Part shown: in pieces, positions 36,000 through 45,304 of the stretch
How the letters are laid out: each line of letters starts with the position of its first letter
Numbering within the stretch: position 1 is the stretch's first letter
Assembly: GCF_019175365.1 (NCBI RefSeq)
Contig: NZ_CP059572.1
Location: 7,936,001 to 8,000,000 of the forward strand
Source of the DNA: Actinomadura graeca
Lineage (GTDB): Bacteria; Actinomycetota; Actinomycetes; Streptosporangiales; Streptosporangiaceae
DNA: 64,000 nt
Reading direction: 5' to 3'
Made by a program: the position numbers and the translations under genes
The notes under the pieces: model-generated
Database searches by the model: none
Told to the model about the DNA's origin: nothing
Seen by the model: only the letters and a program-made list of their open reading frames with translations

Positions 36000-37148
36000 T
36001 CAGGACGGGGGGAGTCCCAGGGCGCGGGCGATGAGCATGCGCTGGACCTCCGAGGTGCCCTCGCCCACTTCGAGGATCTTCGCGTCGCGGTAGAAGCGGC
36101 CGACCGCGTACTCGTTCATGAAGCCGTAGCCGCCGAAGATCTGCGTCGCGTCGCGGGCGTTGTCCATAGCGGCGTCGGACGCGACGAGCTTGGCGATCGA
36201 CGCCTCCTTCTTGAACGGCAGCCCGGCGAGCATCCGCGCCGCCGCCGCGTAGTAGGCGAGGCGGGCGGTGTGCGCGCGGACCTCCATGTCGGCGACCTTG
36301 AACTGCACCGCCTGGTAGCGGCCGATCTCCTTGCCGAACGCCTCCCTCTCGCGGACGTAGCGCAGGCACTCGTCCACGCAGCCCTGCGCGAGGCCCACCG
36401 ACAGCGCGGCGATCGCGATACGGCCCTCGTCCAGGATGCGCAGGAACTGGGCGTAGCCGCGGCCGCGCTCGCCGACGAGGTTCGCGGCGGGCACCCGCAC
36501 GTCGTCGAACGACAGCTCGCGGGTGTCGGACGCCGACCAGCCGACCTTGGAGTACTTGCGTCCGACCGTGAAGCCCGGCGTGCCGTTCGGGACGATGATC
36601 GTGGAGATCTCGCCGTCCCCGGTGAAGGCCGTCACGGTGACGAACGCGGTGATGTCCGTGCCGGAGTTGGTGATGAACGCCTTGGACCCGTTGATCACCC
36701 AGGAGTCGCCGTCCAGCCGGGCGGTGGTGCGCATGCCGCCGGGCACGTCGGAGCCGCCGCCCGGCTCGGTCAGGCCGAATCCGGCGAGCCTCTCACCGGA
36801 GGTGAGCTGCGGGAGCCAGTGCGCCTTCTGCTCCTCCGAGCCGAACCGGTAGATCGGCATCGCGCCCAGTGAGACGCCCGCCTCCAGCGTGATGGCCACC
36901 GACGAGTCGACCCGCGCCAGTTCCTCCAAAGCCAGGCAGAGGGTGAAGTAGTCGCCGCCCATACCGCCGTGCTCCTCCGGGAACGGCAGCCCGAACAGGC
37001 CCATCTTGCCCATCGCGGCGACGATCTCGTAGGGGAACTCGCCCCGCTCGTACAGGTCGCCGATCACCGGCGCCACGGTCTCACGGGCGAACCGCTCCAC
37101 CGTGCTCCGCAGTTCCTCCTGCTCGTCGCCGAGCGTGAAGTCGATCAT
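36000..37148 (-). CDS. Acyl-CoA dehydrogenase of the leucine/isovalerate operon
   Basis: 382 residues. FGLTEPGGGSDVPGGMRTTA near residue 125, WVINGSKAFITNSG near 151, FGGYGFMNEYAVGRFYRDAKIL near 339 and EVGEGTSEVQRMLIARALG near 362. The Glu in GEGTSE is the likely catalytic base. Context makes isovaleryl-CoA (or a related branched acyl-CoA) the probable substrate. Start ATG is 3 bp after the HMG-CoA lyase stop; it is the last gene of the operon. Confidence 0.92.
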   Translation of the reverse strand: MIDFTLGDEQEELRSTVERFARETVAPVIGDLYERGEFPYEIVAAMGKMGLFGLPFPEEHGGMGGDYFTLCLALEELARVDSSVAITLEAGVSLGAMPIYRFGSEEQKAHWLPQLTSGERLAGFGLTEPGGGSDVPGGMRTTARLDGDSWVINGSKAFITNSGTDITAFVTVTAFTGDGEISTIIVPNGTPGFTVGRKYSKVGWSASDTRELSFDDVRVPAANLVGERGRGYAQFLRILDEGRIAIAALSVGLAQGCVDECLRYVREREAFGKEIGRYQAVQFKVADMEVRAHTARLAYYAAAARMLAGLPFKKEASIAKLVASDAAMDNARDATQIFGGYGFMNEYAVGRFYRDAKILEVGEGTSEVQRMLIARALGLPPS

Positions 37149-37151
37149 TGG

Positions 37152-38078
37152 TCACTCCGTTCCGGGAGAAAGGGCCTGGACGACGCGGGACGGGCTGGGA
37201 CGGCCGAGGTGCCCGGCCATCCACCGGCTGGTGGCGGCGAGCGCGCCGAGGTCCACGCCGGTGGCGACGCCGAGGCCGTCGAGCATCCACACGAGGTCCT
37301 CGGTGGGCAGGTTGCCCGTCGCGCTCTCGGCGAAGGGGCAGCCGCCGAGGCCGCCCGCGGAGGCGTCGACGACGGTGACGCCGGCCTGGAGCGCGGCGAG
37401 GGTGTTGGCGAGGGCCTGGCCGTAGGTGTCGTGGAAGTGGACGGCCAGCCGGTCCGTGCCGATCCCCGCGGCCACGAGCGCCTCGATGAGCGCGGTCACC
37501 TGGCCGGGCGTGCCGACGCCGATCGTGTCGCCGAGGCTGAGCTGGGAGCAGCCCATGTCCATCATGCGGGACGCGACGGACACGACCTGCTCTAGGGGGA
37601 CGTCGCCCTCCCACGGGTCCCCGCACACCATCGACACATAGGCGCGGACCCAGAGTCCGTCTGCGCGCGCGCGTTCCACGACGGGGGCGAACATGGCGAG
37701 CGACTCGTCCACGGTGCGGTTGAGGTTGCGGCGGGCGAACGTCTCGGTGGCGCTGCCGAAGATGGCGATCTCGGTGACGCCGTTGGCGAGTGCGCGGTCC
37801 AGGCCCCGCTCGTTCGGGACGAGGACGGGGTAGCGCAGCCCGGGCGAGCGGGGCAGGACGCCGAGCAGCTCCTCGGCGTCGGCGAGCTGCGGCACCCACG
37901 CGGGGTGCACGAAGCCCGTGGTCTCGATCGTGCGGAGGCCCGCGTCCGCGAGCCGCGTCACGAACTCGGCCTTGACGGCGGCGGGGACGATCGCCTTCTC
38001 GTTCTGCAGGCCGTCCCGCGGCCCGACCTCGTAGATCGTCACGCGGTCCGGCAGGCCCGGCAGCGGTGCCCGCATCAT
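37152..38078 (-). CDS. Hydroxymethylglutaryl-CoA lyase
   Basis: 308 residues, TIM barrel of the HMGL family, cleaving HMG-CoA to acetyl-CoA and acetoacetate. [14 protein letters not shown] near residue 15 (metal and catalytic Arg/Asp), [14 protein letters not shown] near 201, [18 protein letters not shown] near 230 (metal His pair) and [23 protein letters not shown] near 261, whose GCPFA cysteine and TED are the lyase signature. ATGA overlap with the biotin carboxylase stop. It performs the last step of leucine breakdown. Confidence 0.93.
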   Translation of the reverse strand: MMRAPLPGLPDRVTIYEVGPRDGLQNEKAIVPAAVKAEFVTRLADAGLRTIETTGFVHPAWVPQLADAEELLGVLPRSPGLRYPVLVPNERGLDRALANGVTEIAIFGSATETFARRNLNRTVDESLAMFAPVVERARADGLWVRAYVSMVCGDPWEGDVPLEQVVSVASRMMDMGCSQLSLGDTIGVGTPGQVTALIEALVAAGIGTDRLAVHFHDTYGQALANTLAALQAGVTVVDASAGGLGGCPFAESATGNLPTEDLVWMLDGLGVATGVDLGALAATSRWMAGHLGRPSPSRVVQALSPGTE

Positions 38079-40042
38079 GCCTCCTCGATCACGGCCAGCA
38101 CCGCGTCGAGCGCGACCTGCGCGCCCGCGCGGACCGGCAGCCGCGTCACGACCCCGGCCAGCGGCGCGGTGACGGTGTGCTCCATCTTCATCGCCTCGAC
38201 GACCACCAGCGGCCGGCCCGGTTCGACCCGGTCGCCCTCGGCGGCCTTGACGGCGAGGACCGTCCCGGGCATCGGGCTGCGCAGCACGCCGTCGCCGGAC
38301 GCGGCCGACGCGGCGCCGCCCTCCGCGCGGACGTGCTCGCTCAGCGCCCACGCGTGCCCCTCGCGGCCGAGCCAGAGCGTGTCGCCGTCGCGGGCGGACG
38401 CGAACGCGACCGTCCTGCCGCCGTAGGTCAGCACGGACCCGGCCAGCGACGCCGCGACCGGCTCCGCGTCCCCGATCCTGACCTCGGCGGACGAGGCGCG
38501 CCCCCGGACGCGGACCTCGACCGGGACGCCGCCGGACGGCGTGATGATCCACGGTGTCCAGGCGTGCGCCCCGGGCCGCCAGCCGTCCGGGATCGTCCAC
38601 GGGTCGTCGCCGGACTCCAGGGCGCGCATCCGCTCCAGCGCCGCCGCGGCGAACGCCTCGGGCGGGACGGCCGCGCCGGACAGCAGCCCGTCCAGCTCGC
38701 GCTCGACCAGGCCCGTGTCGAGCGCGCCCGCCACGACGGCGGGATGCCCGAGCAGCGCGCGCAGGAACCCGACGTTCGTCGCGACGCCGAGCAGCGTGTA
38801 CGAGGCCAGCGCGCGGTCGAGGCGGCGCAGCGCCTCGGCGCGGTCCGCGCCGTGCACGATCACCTTGGCGAGCATGGGGTCGTAGGAGCCGCCGACGTCC
38901 GTCCCGACGTCGAGGCCGGAGTCGACGCGCGCGTCCGGCTCCGACAGCGCGAGGACGCGCCCGCCGGTGGGCAGGAAGCCCCGGGCGGGGTCCTCGGCGT
39001 AGACGCGAGCCTCGACGGCGTGGCCGTCCAGCCGGACGTCGTCCTGGGCCAGGGGGAGGGGGCGGCCCGCGGCCACCGCGAGCTGGAGCTCGACGAGGTC
39101 GAGGCCCGTGACCAGCTCGGTCACCGGGTGCTCGACCTGGAGGCGGGTGTTCATCTCCATGAAGAAGAACTCGCCCGGCCGGTCGGCGGACACGATGTAC
39201 TCGACGGTGCCCGCGCCCACGTAGCCGACGGCCTTCGCGGCGGCGACGGCGGCGGTCCCCATCCGGTCGCGGGCCGCGGCGTCCAGCAGCGGCGACGGCG
39301 CCTCCTCGATGATCTTCTGGTGGCGGCGCTGGAGGCTGCACTCGCGCTCGCCCAGGTGGACGGCGTTGCCGTGCCCGTCCGCGAACACCTGGATCTCGAT
39401 GTGCCGGGGGTTCTCCACGAACCGCTCGGCGAGCAGCGTGTCGTCGCCGAACGAGCCGCGCGCCTCGCGGCGGGCCGAGGCGATGGCCTCCGGCAGGTCC
39501 GCCGCGTCCCGGACGAGCCGCATCCCCTTGCCGCCGCCGCCCGCCGACGGCTTGAGCAGCACCGGGAGCCCGATGTCCAGCGCGGCGGCCTCCAGCTCGG
39601 CGTCGGTCAGGCCGGGCTCGTCGCGTCCCGGGACGACGGGCACGCCCGCCGCGGCGACCGTCCGCTTCGCGCGGATCTTGTCGCCCATCGCCTCGATCGC
39701 CCCGGCGGGCGGGCCGATGAACACCAGCCCCGCCTCGCCGCAGGCGCGGGCGAACGCCGTGTTCTCGGCGAGGAACCCGTAGCCGGGGTGGACGGCCTCG
39801 GCGCCCGCCGCCCGCGCCGCGCCGATGACGGCGCCGATGTCGAGGTAGGAGGGGATCAGCAGGGACTCGTCGGCCTCCCGGACGTGCCGCGCCCCCGCGT
39901 CGGCGCCGGTGTGGACGGCCACCGACCGCACGCCGAGGCGCCGCAGCGTGCGGAACACGCGGACGGCGATCTCCCCCCGGTTGGCGACCAGCACGCTGCC
40001 GAACATCGGGGCGGACGCTGATTCTCCGCTTCGGGCTGACAT
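38075..40042 (-). CDS. Acyl-CoA carboxylase alpha subunit (biotin carboxylase + BCCP)
   Basis: 655 residues. Biotin carboxylase: [18 protein letters not shown] near residue 18, [13 protein letters not shown] near 170 (ATP grasp loop), [18 protein letters not shown] near 290. A BT-like linker follows, and the biotinyl domain ends with [16 protein letters not shown] near 618, whose Lys is biotinylated. Its length and operon partners match 3-methylcrotonyl-CoA carboxylase alpha. ATG 40042 follows GAGGGA; stop overlaps the HMG-CoA lyase start. Confidence 0.95.
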   Translation of the reverse strand: MSARSGESASAPMFGSVLVANRGEIAVRVFRTLRRLGVRSVAVHTGADAGARHVREADESLLIPSYLDIGAVIGAARAAGAEAVHPGYGFLAENTAFARACGEAGLVFIGPPAGAIEAMGDKIRAKRTVAAAGVPVVPGRDEPGLTDAELEAAALDIGLPVLLKPSAGGGGKGMRLVRDAADLPEAIASARREARGSFGDDTLLAERFVENPRHIEIQVFADGHGNAVHLGERECSLQRRHQKIIEEAPSPLLDAAARDRMGTAAVAAAKAVGYVGAGTVEYIVSADRPGEFFFMEMNTRLQVEHPVTELVTGLDLVELQLAVAAGRPLPLAQDDVRLDGHAVEARVYAEDPARGFLPTGGRVLALSEPDARVDSGLDVGTDVGGSYDPMLAKVIVHGADRAEALRRLDRALASYTLLGVATNVGFLRALLGHPAVVAGALDTGLVERELDGLLSGAAVPPEAFAAAALERMRALESGDDPWTIPDGWRPGAHAWTPWIITPSGGVPVEVRVRGRASSAEVRIGDAEPVAASLAGSVLTYGGRTVAFASARDGDTLWLGREGHAWALSEHVRAEGGAASAASGDGVLRSPMPGTVLAVKAAEGDRVEPGRPLVVVEAMKMEHTVTAPLAGVVTRLPVRAGAQVALDAVLAVIEEA

Positions 40043-40050
40043 GGGGTCCC

Positions 40051-41664
40051 TCACATCCGGAAGACGCCGTAGCCGACCGGCTCCAGCGGTGCGTTGGCGG
40101 CGACCGACAGCCCGAGCCCCAGCACGCGCCGCGTGTCGCGCGGGTCGATCACCCCGTCGTCCCAGAGCCGTGCCGTCGAGTAGTACGGGTGGCCCTGCGC
40201 CTCGTACTGCTCGCGGATCGGCGCCTTGAACGCCTCCTCGGCGTCCGCGGGCCACTGCTCGCCGCGCGCCTCCATCTGGTCGCGGCGGACGGTCGCGAGC
40301 ACGCTCGCCGCCTGCTCGCCGCCCATGACCGAGATGCGGGCGTTCGGCCACATCCACAGGAAGCGCGGCGCGTACGCCCGCCCGCACATCGCGTAGTTGC
40401 CCGCGCCGAACGACCCGCCGATCACGACGGTGAACTTGGGGACGCGCGCGCACGACACGGCCGTGACCATCTTCGCGCCGTGCTTGGCGATGCCGCCCGC
40501 CTCGTATTCGCGCCCGACCATGAACCCGGTGATGTTCTGCAGGAACACCAGGGGGACGCTGCGCCGGTCGCACAGCTCGATGAAGTGCGCGCCCTTTTGC
40601 GCCGACTCGCCGAACAGGATGCCGTTGTTGGCGACGACCCCCACCGGGTGCCCGTGGACGCGGGCGAACCCGGTGACCAGCGTCGTCCCGTACTCCCTCT
40701 TGAACTCCTGGAAGCGGCTGCCGTCCACGATCCGCGCGATGACCTCGCGCACGTCGTAGGGGGTGCGCGGGTCGGGCGGGACGACCCCGTACAGCTCCGC
40801 CGGGTCCGCCGCCGGGTCCTCGGCGGGCGCGACCTCCCACGGGCGCGGCGCGCGGGGGCCGAGCGTCCCGACGATGTCGCGGACGATCCGCAGCGCGTGC
40901 GCGTCGTCCTCGGCGAGGTGGTCGGTCACCCCGGACGTGCGGGAGTGCAGCTCGCCGCCGCCCAGTTCCTCGGCCGTGACGACCTCGCCGGTCGCCGCCT
41001 TCACCAGGGGCGGGCCGCCGAGGAAGATCGTCCCCTGGCCGCGCACGATGACGGCCTCGTCGCTCATGGCCGGGACGTAGGCGCCGCCCGCCGTGCACGA
41101 GCCCAGCACCGCGGCGATCTGCGGGATGCCGCGCCCGGACATCGTGGCCTGGTTGTAGAAGATCCGGCCGAAGTGCTCGCGGTCGGGGAAGACCTCGTCC
41201 TGCCTCGGCAGGAACGCGCCGCCGGAGTCGACCAGGTAGACGCACGGCAGCCGGTTGTGCAGCGCCACCTCCTGCGCCCGCAGGTGCTTCTTCACCGTCA
41301 CCGGGTAGTAGGTGCCGCCCTTGACGGTGGCGTCGTTGGCGACGACCACGCATTCTCGGCCGGAGATCCGCCCGATCCCGGTGATGATCCCCGCGCCGGG
41401 GGCCTCGTCGTCGTACATGCCGTCCGCGGCGAGCGGCGACAGCTCCAGGAAGGGCGAGCCGGGATCGAGGAGTGTGTCGACCCGGTCGCGGGGGAGCAGC
41501 TTGCCGCGCGCGACGTGCCGCTCGCGGGCCCGCGCGGGACCCCCGCGCCCGGCCCGGTCGACGCGCTCGCGCAGTTCCGCGGCGAGGGCCTCGTTGTGCG
41601 CGGCGTTGGCCTTGAACGCCTCGCCCGCGGTGTCGGCGCGGGAGCCGATCTCGGGTCCGGTCAT
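40051..41664 (-). CDS. Acyl-CoA carboxylase beta subunit (carboxyltransferase, methylcrotonyl type)
   Basis: 537 residues, N- and C-terminal crotonase-like halves. [28 protein letters not shown] near residue 88, [12 protein letters not shown] near 148, [23 protein letters not shown] near 176 and [21 protein letters not shown] near 444; the MGGEQAA block is the methylcrotonyl-CoA carboxylase variant. It forms a complex with the alpha subunit encoded 8 bp downstream and carboxylates 3-methylcrotonyl-CoA. ATG follows GGGGAAGGGG. Confidence 0.94.
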   Translation of the reverse strand: MTGPEIGSRADTAGEAFKANAAHNEALAAELRERVDRAGRGGPARARERHVARGKLLPRDRVDTLLDPGSPFLELSPLAADGMYDDEAPGAGIITGIGRISGRECVVVANDATVKGGTYYPVTVKKHLRAQEVALHNRLPCVYLVDSGGAFLPRQDEVFPDREHFGRIFYNQATMSGRGIPQIAAVLGSCTAGGAYVPAMSDEAVIVRGQGTIFLGGPPLVKAATGEVVTAEELGGGELHSRTSGVTDHLAEDDAHALRIVRDIVGTLGPRAPRPWEVAPAEDPAADPAELYGVVPPDPRTPYDVREVIARIVDGSRFQEFKREYGTTLVTGFARVHGHPVGVVANNGILFGESAQKGAHFIELCDRRSVPLVFLQNITGFMVGREYEAGGIAKHGAKMVTAVSCARVPKFTVVIGGSFGAGNYAMCGRAYAPRFLWMWPNARISVMGGEQAASVLATVRRDQMEARGEQWPADAEEAFKAPIREQYEAQGHPYYSTARLWDDGVIDPRDTRRVLGLGLSVAANAPLEPVGYGVFRM

Positions 41665-41677
41665 GTTCCCCTTCCCC

Positions 41678-41720
41678 TGTTAATGCCCGTTAACAAAGCC
41701 GATGTTAACGCTCATTAACA
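41678..41720. promoter_or_regulatory. Twin TGTTAA-TTAACA operators of the leucine operon
   Basis: TGTTAATGCCCGTTAACA (41678-41695) and TGTTAACGCTCATTAACA (41703-41720), two 18-bp near-perfect dyads 25 bp apart, fill the space between the divergent carboxyltransferase and TetR starts. They are very AT-rich for this genome and probably bind the TetR protein. Confidence 0.82.
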
Positions 41721-41742
41721 ACTCTAGTCTAGACTGCGTGCC

Positions 41743-42360
41743 ATGACGTCCCACCCCGCCGAGGCGGCGCGGCGCCCGGATCCGGCCGGGGGCGCCGGAC
41801 CGGCCAACCCGCGCCGGGCGGAGATCCTCGCCGCCGCGTCCGAGTTGTTCGCGCGCCGCGGCTACCACGGGGTGTCCATCGGCGACCTCGGCCGCTCGGT
41901 CGGCCTCACCGGACCGGCGCTCTACCGGCACTTCAGCGGCAAGGAGGCCGTGCTCGCCGAGATGCTGCTCGACATCAGCGAGCGCCTGCTCGCCGAGGGC
42001 GCCCGCCGCGCCGCCGGATCCGACCCCGCGGGGGCCCTCGACTCCCTGCTGCGCTGGCACATCGCGTTCGCGCTCGACAACCCGGCGCTGATCACCGTCC
42101 ACGAGCGGGAGCTGGACAACGTCCCCGAGCCGGACCGCCACCGCGTCCGCCGTCTCCAGCGCGCCTACGTGGAGGAATGGGTCGCCGTGCTGCGCCGCCT
42201 GCGCCCCGGCCTCCCCGACGCCCGGACGCGCGCCGCCGTCCACGCCTGCTTCGGCCTCCTGAACTCCACCCCCCGCAGCGCCGCCGGCCTGGACCGTGCC
42301 GACATGGCCGCGCTCCTGCACGCCATGGCCCGCGCCGCCCTGGAGGCCGCCGCCCCCTGA
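41743..42360 (+). CDS. TetR-family repressor of the leucine/isovalerate operon
   Basis: 205 residues. N-terminal helix-turn-helix: ILAAASELFARRGYHGVSIGDLGRSVGLTGPALYRHFSGKEAVLAEML (about 24-72). The C-terminal TetR_C domain (WHIAFALDNPALITVHERELDNVPEPDRHRVRRLQRAYVEEWVAVL) resembles TetR proteins of acyl-CoA catabolism. Divergent from the operon, so an acyl-CoA inducer that releases the twin operators is the obvious model (inference). Confidence 0.92.
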   Translation: MTSHPAEAARRPDPAGGAGPANPRRAEILAAASELFARRGYHGVSIGDLGRSVGLTGPALYRHFSGKEAVLAEMLLDISERLLAEGARRAAGSDPAGALDSLLRWHIAFALDNPALITVHERELDNVPEPDRHRVRRLQRAYVEEWVAVLRRLRPGLPDARTRAAVHACFGLLNSTPRSAAGLDRADMAALLHAMARAALEAAAP

Positions 42361-42535
42361 CGGGCCACGGGCCGCCTCCAGAGGGGCGGCGCGCTCCTGC
42401 ACACCCCCTCCGGCCAGCTCGCCCGGGGCCGCCTCGGGGCCTCCTGCCTGCGACGACGGCGAGGTCGAGGGCTTTTCGGCAAACTCGTCCCCGGAACGGT
42501 CGAACGTCCCCGGCGACGTGTGCGTACAACCGCAC

Positions 42536-43747
42536 ATGAAGGACCAGAAGGTCGCCCCGTTCCCCACCGTCACCCCGACCCCCGCCTCCCCGACGATGAC
42601 CGACCTTCCCATCGTCCCCGACCCCGCCGCGGGCGAGAACGCGCCCGCCCGGGAACCTCGCGACGGGAACGCCCCCGCAGGCGAACCCGTCGCGATCTGG
42701 CCGTGCGCCGGCTGCGGAAGGCCCGTACCGCAGCCGGTGCGCGGCGCCCGGACCGTCAGGTACTGCGAGGACAGCGACGGCGGATGCGAGCGCGCCGCGC
42801 ACGCCGGCCGCGACGACGCGCGGGACGCCCCCGGCCTCACCGGCCAGGTCGCCTGGACCTGGGAGATGGTCGAGCGGCTGGAGAGCGTCGCCGACCGGCT
42901 CGCCGGGTCGCTCACCGCGGAGCTGAGCGTCGCCGGGGTCGAGCGGCGGGTGGCGGAGGCCCGCGCCGAGGCCGCCGAGCAGATCGCCGTCGCCCAGCGG
43001 GAGCGCGACGCGTCGCAGCGGCGCGCGGAGCTGGCGTGGCGGGACGCGGCGACCGCCCGCTCCCGCGCGGAGGCCGCCGAGTCCGAGCTGTCGGAGATCC
43101 GCGCCGAGGCGGCTCGCGCCGCCACCGAGCTCGACGTCGCCCGCCAGGAACGCCAGGAGGCCGAGGACGTCGCCGAGGCGTCCGCCGCGGCCAGGCTCGC
43201 CGCCGAGAGCGACCGCAACCGGGTCGCCGCCCGGGAGGGCGAGCTGGTCGCCTCCCTGGAGTCCGCGCGCGCCGACCTGGTCGCCCTGCACGCGCGCGTG
43301 GCGGAGTCGCAGACCCGCGCCGAGGAGCGCCGCGCCGAGACGGAGATCGCCCTGCGGACCGCCGAGGACCTGCGCTCCGCCGTCCGCGACGCCGAGGCCA
43401 AGCGGGGCCAGGCCGTCGCCGACCGCGATCAGATCCAGGCGCGGGCCAGCGAGTTCGAGCAGCACAACTGGCAGCTGGCCCGCATCGCCGACGAGCTGCG
43501 CGCCGCCGTCAAGGCGCTGACCTCCGAGCGTGACGCCGCCCGCGCCGAGGCCGACCGCGCGCGGCGGCAGGTCGACGCGCTCACCCGCCCGCCCGGCCCG
43601 AGGCAGGCGCCCGGCCCGCCCGGCCCGCGCCCCGGCATCGACCGGGAGCCGCCGACGGGACTGCACCCGCTCGGCCCCTTCAACGGGGCCCCCACGGCCG
43701 CCGACCCGCGCAGGCGCAACGGCCAACACTTGCCCAATTCCGGCTGA
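42536..43747 (+). CDS. Zinc-ribbon plus long coiled-coil protein
   Basis: 403 residues. Residues 56-84 have a Cys motif (WPCAGCGRPVPQ...VRYCEDSDGGCERAA: C-x2-C and C-x7-C) similar to small zinc fingers. From about 110 to 345 the sequence is continuous Ala/Glu/Arg heptads (AEARAEAAEQIAVAQRER, DDRNRV-like blocks), a coiled coil of roughly 230 residues, and the C-terminal 50 are Pro/Gly-rich. KfrA-type DNA-binding coiled-coil proteins are the nearest comparison, but I do not claim homology. The start may be ATG 42596 instead. Confidence 0.68.
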   Translation: MKDQKVAPFPTVTPTPASPTMTDLPIVPDPAAGENAPAREPRDGNAPAGEPVAIWPCAGCGRPVPQPVRGARTVRYCEDSDGGCERAAHAGRDDARDAPGLTGQVAWTWEMVERLESVADRLAGSLTAELSVAGVERRVAEARAEAAEQIAVAQRERDASQRRAELAWRDAATARSRAEAAESELSEIRAEAARAATELDVARQERQEAEDVAEASAAARLAAESDRNRVAAREGELVASLESARADLVALHARVAESQTRAEERRAETEIALRTAEDLRSAVRDAEAKRGQAVADRDQIQARASEFEQHNWQLARIADELRAAVKALTSERDAARAEADRARRQVDALTRPPGPRQAPGPPGPRPGIDREPPTGLHPLGPFNGAPTAADPRRRNGQHLPNSG

Positions 43748-43775
43748 TGTGAGTCACGAGGAGGTGAGGCCACCG

Positions 43776-44537
43776 TCACTGCACTGGCCCTGAACCGGCC
43801 GCCGCACCGCACCGGGGTGGTGCGGCGGCCGGTATGCCCAGGGCGTGCAGATGGGCGGTGTAGCCGAGCGCGCCCGCGTGCACGGCGGCGTGGACCGCGC
43901 GGGCCATCCGTGAGCCCCACGTCGAGCGGGGCCCTCCGAACGGCTCCTCCTCGCCGTCCGCGAGCGCGGCCACGCAGACCGCGTCGGACGCGGTGCCCGT
44001 GCAGGGGTAGCCGGCCTCCAGGAGCGCCTGCGTCTTCGCCTCGGTCACCGTGACGACCGCGTTCACCAGCGCGGCGTCGCTCAGCGCGGCGGGCACCGCG
44101 ACCACGACGTTGATCGTCCCCGGCCGCGGCCCGGGCGGCGCGTCCTGCGTGCCCGCGCCGTCGAGGGCGATGGGGGCGAGCTCGGGATCGGGCGTCCCGG
44201 CGGGGGAGGCGGCCCAGGTCGGCACCCGGAGCCCCACCGTCGCCGAGACGCGCACGCCCTCGTCGTCCCGCCGCACCGTCCGCGCTACCGGCGCGGCGGT
44301 GAGCATCCCGACTCCGGGACCGTCCAGCCCGTGCGACGCCGCGAGCTCCGCCAGGTGCGCGACCGGGTCGGTGCGCGCGTACGTCCCCGCGACCTGCGCG
44401 TTCAGCACCCAGCCCGACGGCCCGATCCCGCCGCCGAGCATCGCCGAGGAGATCATCCGCAGCCCGCCGCCCGCACGCCACACGGTCGAGGCGAGGCGGG
44501 TGCCGTCCTCCTCGCGCCAGGTCAGTTCCAGTCTCAC
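43776..44537 (-). CDS. cbiZ: Adenosylcobinamide amidohydrolase
   Basis: 253 residues, CbiZ family, which removes the aminopropanol (or f-nucleotide) tail from adenosylcobinamide/pseudocobalamin so that cobyric acid can be remade into cobalamin. Family blocks: LRMISSAMLGGGIGPSGWVLN near residue 26, VGMLTAAPV near 77, TINVVVAVPAALSDAALVNAVVTVTEAK near 140 and YPCTGTASDAVCVA near 178 (the GTASDA motif). GTG overlaps the ABC ATPase stop (GTGA). Its place as last gene of a B12-riboswitch operon supports salvage of imported corrinoids. Confidence 0.92.
   Translation of the reverse strand: MRLELTWREEDGTRLASTVWRAGGGLRMISSAMLGGGIGPSGWVLNAQVAGTYARTDPVAHLAELAASHGLDGPGVGMLTAAPVARTVRRDDEGVRVSATVGLRVPTWAASPAGTPDPELAPIALDGAGTQDAPPGPRPGTINVVVAVPAALSDAALVNAVVTVTEAKTQALLEAGYPCTGTASDAVCVAALADGEEEPFGGPRSTWGSRMARAVHAAVHAGALGYTAHLHALGIPAAAPPRCGAAAGSGPVQ
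43795..43832. terminator. Bidirectional hairpin at the 3-prime end of cbiZ
   Basis: Perfect 14-bp stem ccggccgccgcacc (43795-43808) with ggtgcggcggccgg (43819-43832), 10-base loop. It overlaps the last codons of cbiZ and follows the convergent coiled-coil gene by 48 bp. Confidence 0.7.
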
Positions 44538-45304
44538 TCGCGCTCCAGGGAGAGGACGGGCCGTCCACCGGGCCCGGAGGAGACGTGCACGCGCGCGCCG
44601 AAGTGCTCCTCCACCGCCTCGCGGGTCAGGACGTCGGACGGCGCGCCGGCCGCGGCGACCCGCCCTCGGGACAGGAGGACCAGGTCATCGGCGTACTGCC
44701 CGGCGAGGGTCAGGTCGTGGATCGTGGTCACCACCGTCAGCCCGTCGGACAGCCGCAGCTGGTCGACCAGCTCCATTACCTGCTGCTGGTGGCCGATGTC
44801 GAGCGCCGTGGTCGGTTCGTCCAGCAGTAGGACGGACGTCTGCTGCGCCAGCGCGCGCGCCAGCACGACACGCTGCCGTTCACCACCCGACAGGTGATCC
44901 AGAGGGCGGCCTGCGAAAGCGGTCAGATCGAGCCGGTCGAGCACATCCGACGCGATGGCCCGGTCGCGCGCCCCCTCACGTCCGAGATGCGGGATGTAGG
45001 GGGAGCGCCCTAGGAGCGTGTAGTCGAACACGGTCATCCCGGGTGGGAGATTCGGATTCTGCGGAGCGTAGGCGACCACCCGTGCCCGTTGCCTCGGCTT
45101 CAGCCGCCCCAGGTCCGTGCCCGCCACGGTGACGTCTCCGTCCGACGGAAGCAGCCCGAGCACGGCGCGCAGCAGCGTCGATTTGCCCGCCCCGTTAGGG
45201 CCGATGACCGCCGTCCACGACCCGCCCGGCACGTCCAGGGACACGCCCCGCAGGACGGGCCGCCCGCCGAGCGCCACGTCCAGGCCGCGCACCACGACCG
45301 TCAC
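44534..45304 (-). CDS. btuD: Cobalamin ABC transporter ATP-binding protein
   Basis: 256 residues, class of FecCD-partner ATPases. Walker A GPNGAGKSTLLRAVLG near residue 34, Q-loop YAPQNPNLPPG near 77, signature LSGGERQRVVLARALA near 137, Walker B VLLLDEPTTALDIGHQ near 158, switch His TIHDLTLAG near 191. GTG start overlaps the permease stop and its own stop overlaps cbiZ. It powers uptake of corrinoid delivered by BtuF through BtuC. Confidence 0.93.
   Translation of the reverse strand: MTVVVRGLDVALGGRPVLRGVSLDVPGGSWTAVIGPNGAGKSTLLRAVLGLLPSDGDVTVAGTDLGRLKPRQRARVVAYAPQNPNLPPGMTVFDYTLLGRSPYIPHLGREGARDRAIASDVLDRLDLTAFAGRPLDHLSGGERQRVVLARALAQQTSVLLLDEPTTALDIGHQQQVMELVDQLRLSDGLTVVTTIHDLTLAGQYADDLVLLSRGRVAAAGAPSDVLTREAVEEHFGARVHVSSGPGGRPVLSLERE

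Noticed and set aside
37152..39341. 729-codon frame starting inside the biotin carboxylase
   Set aside because: Only the final 308 codons are HMG-CoA lyase; the beginning is antiparallel-frame noise in the carboxylase gene.
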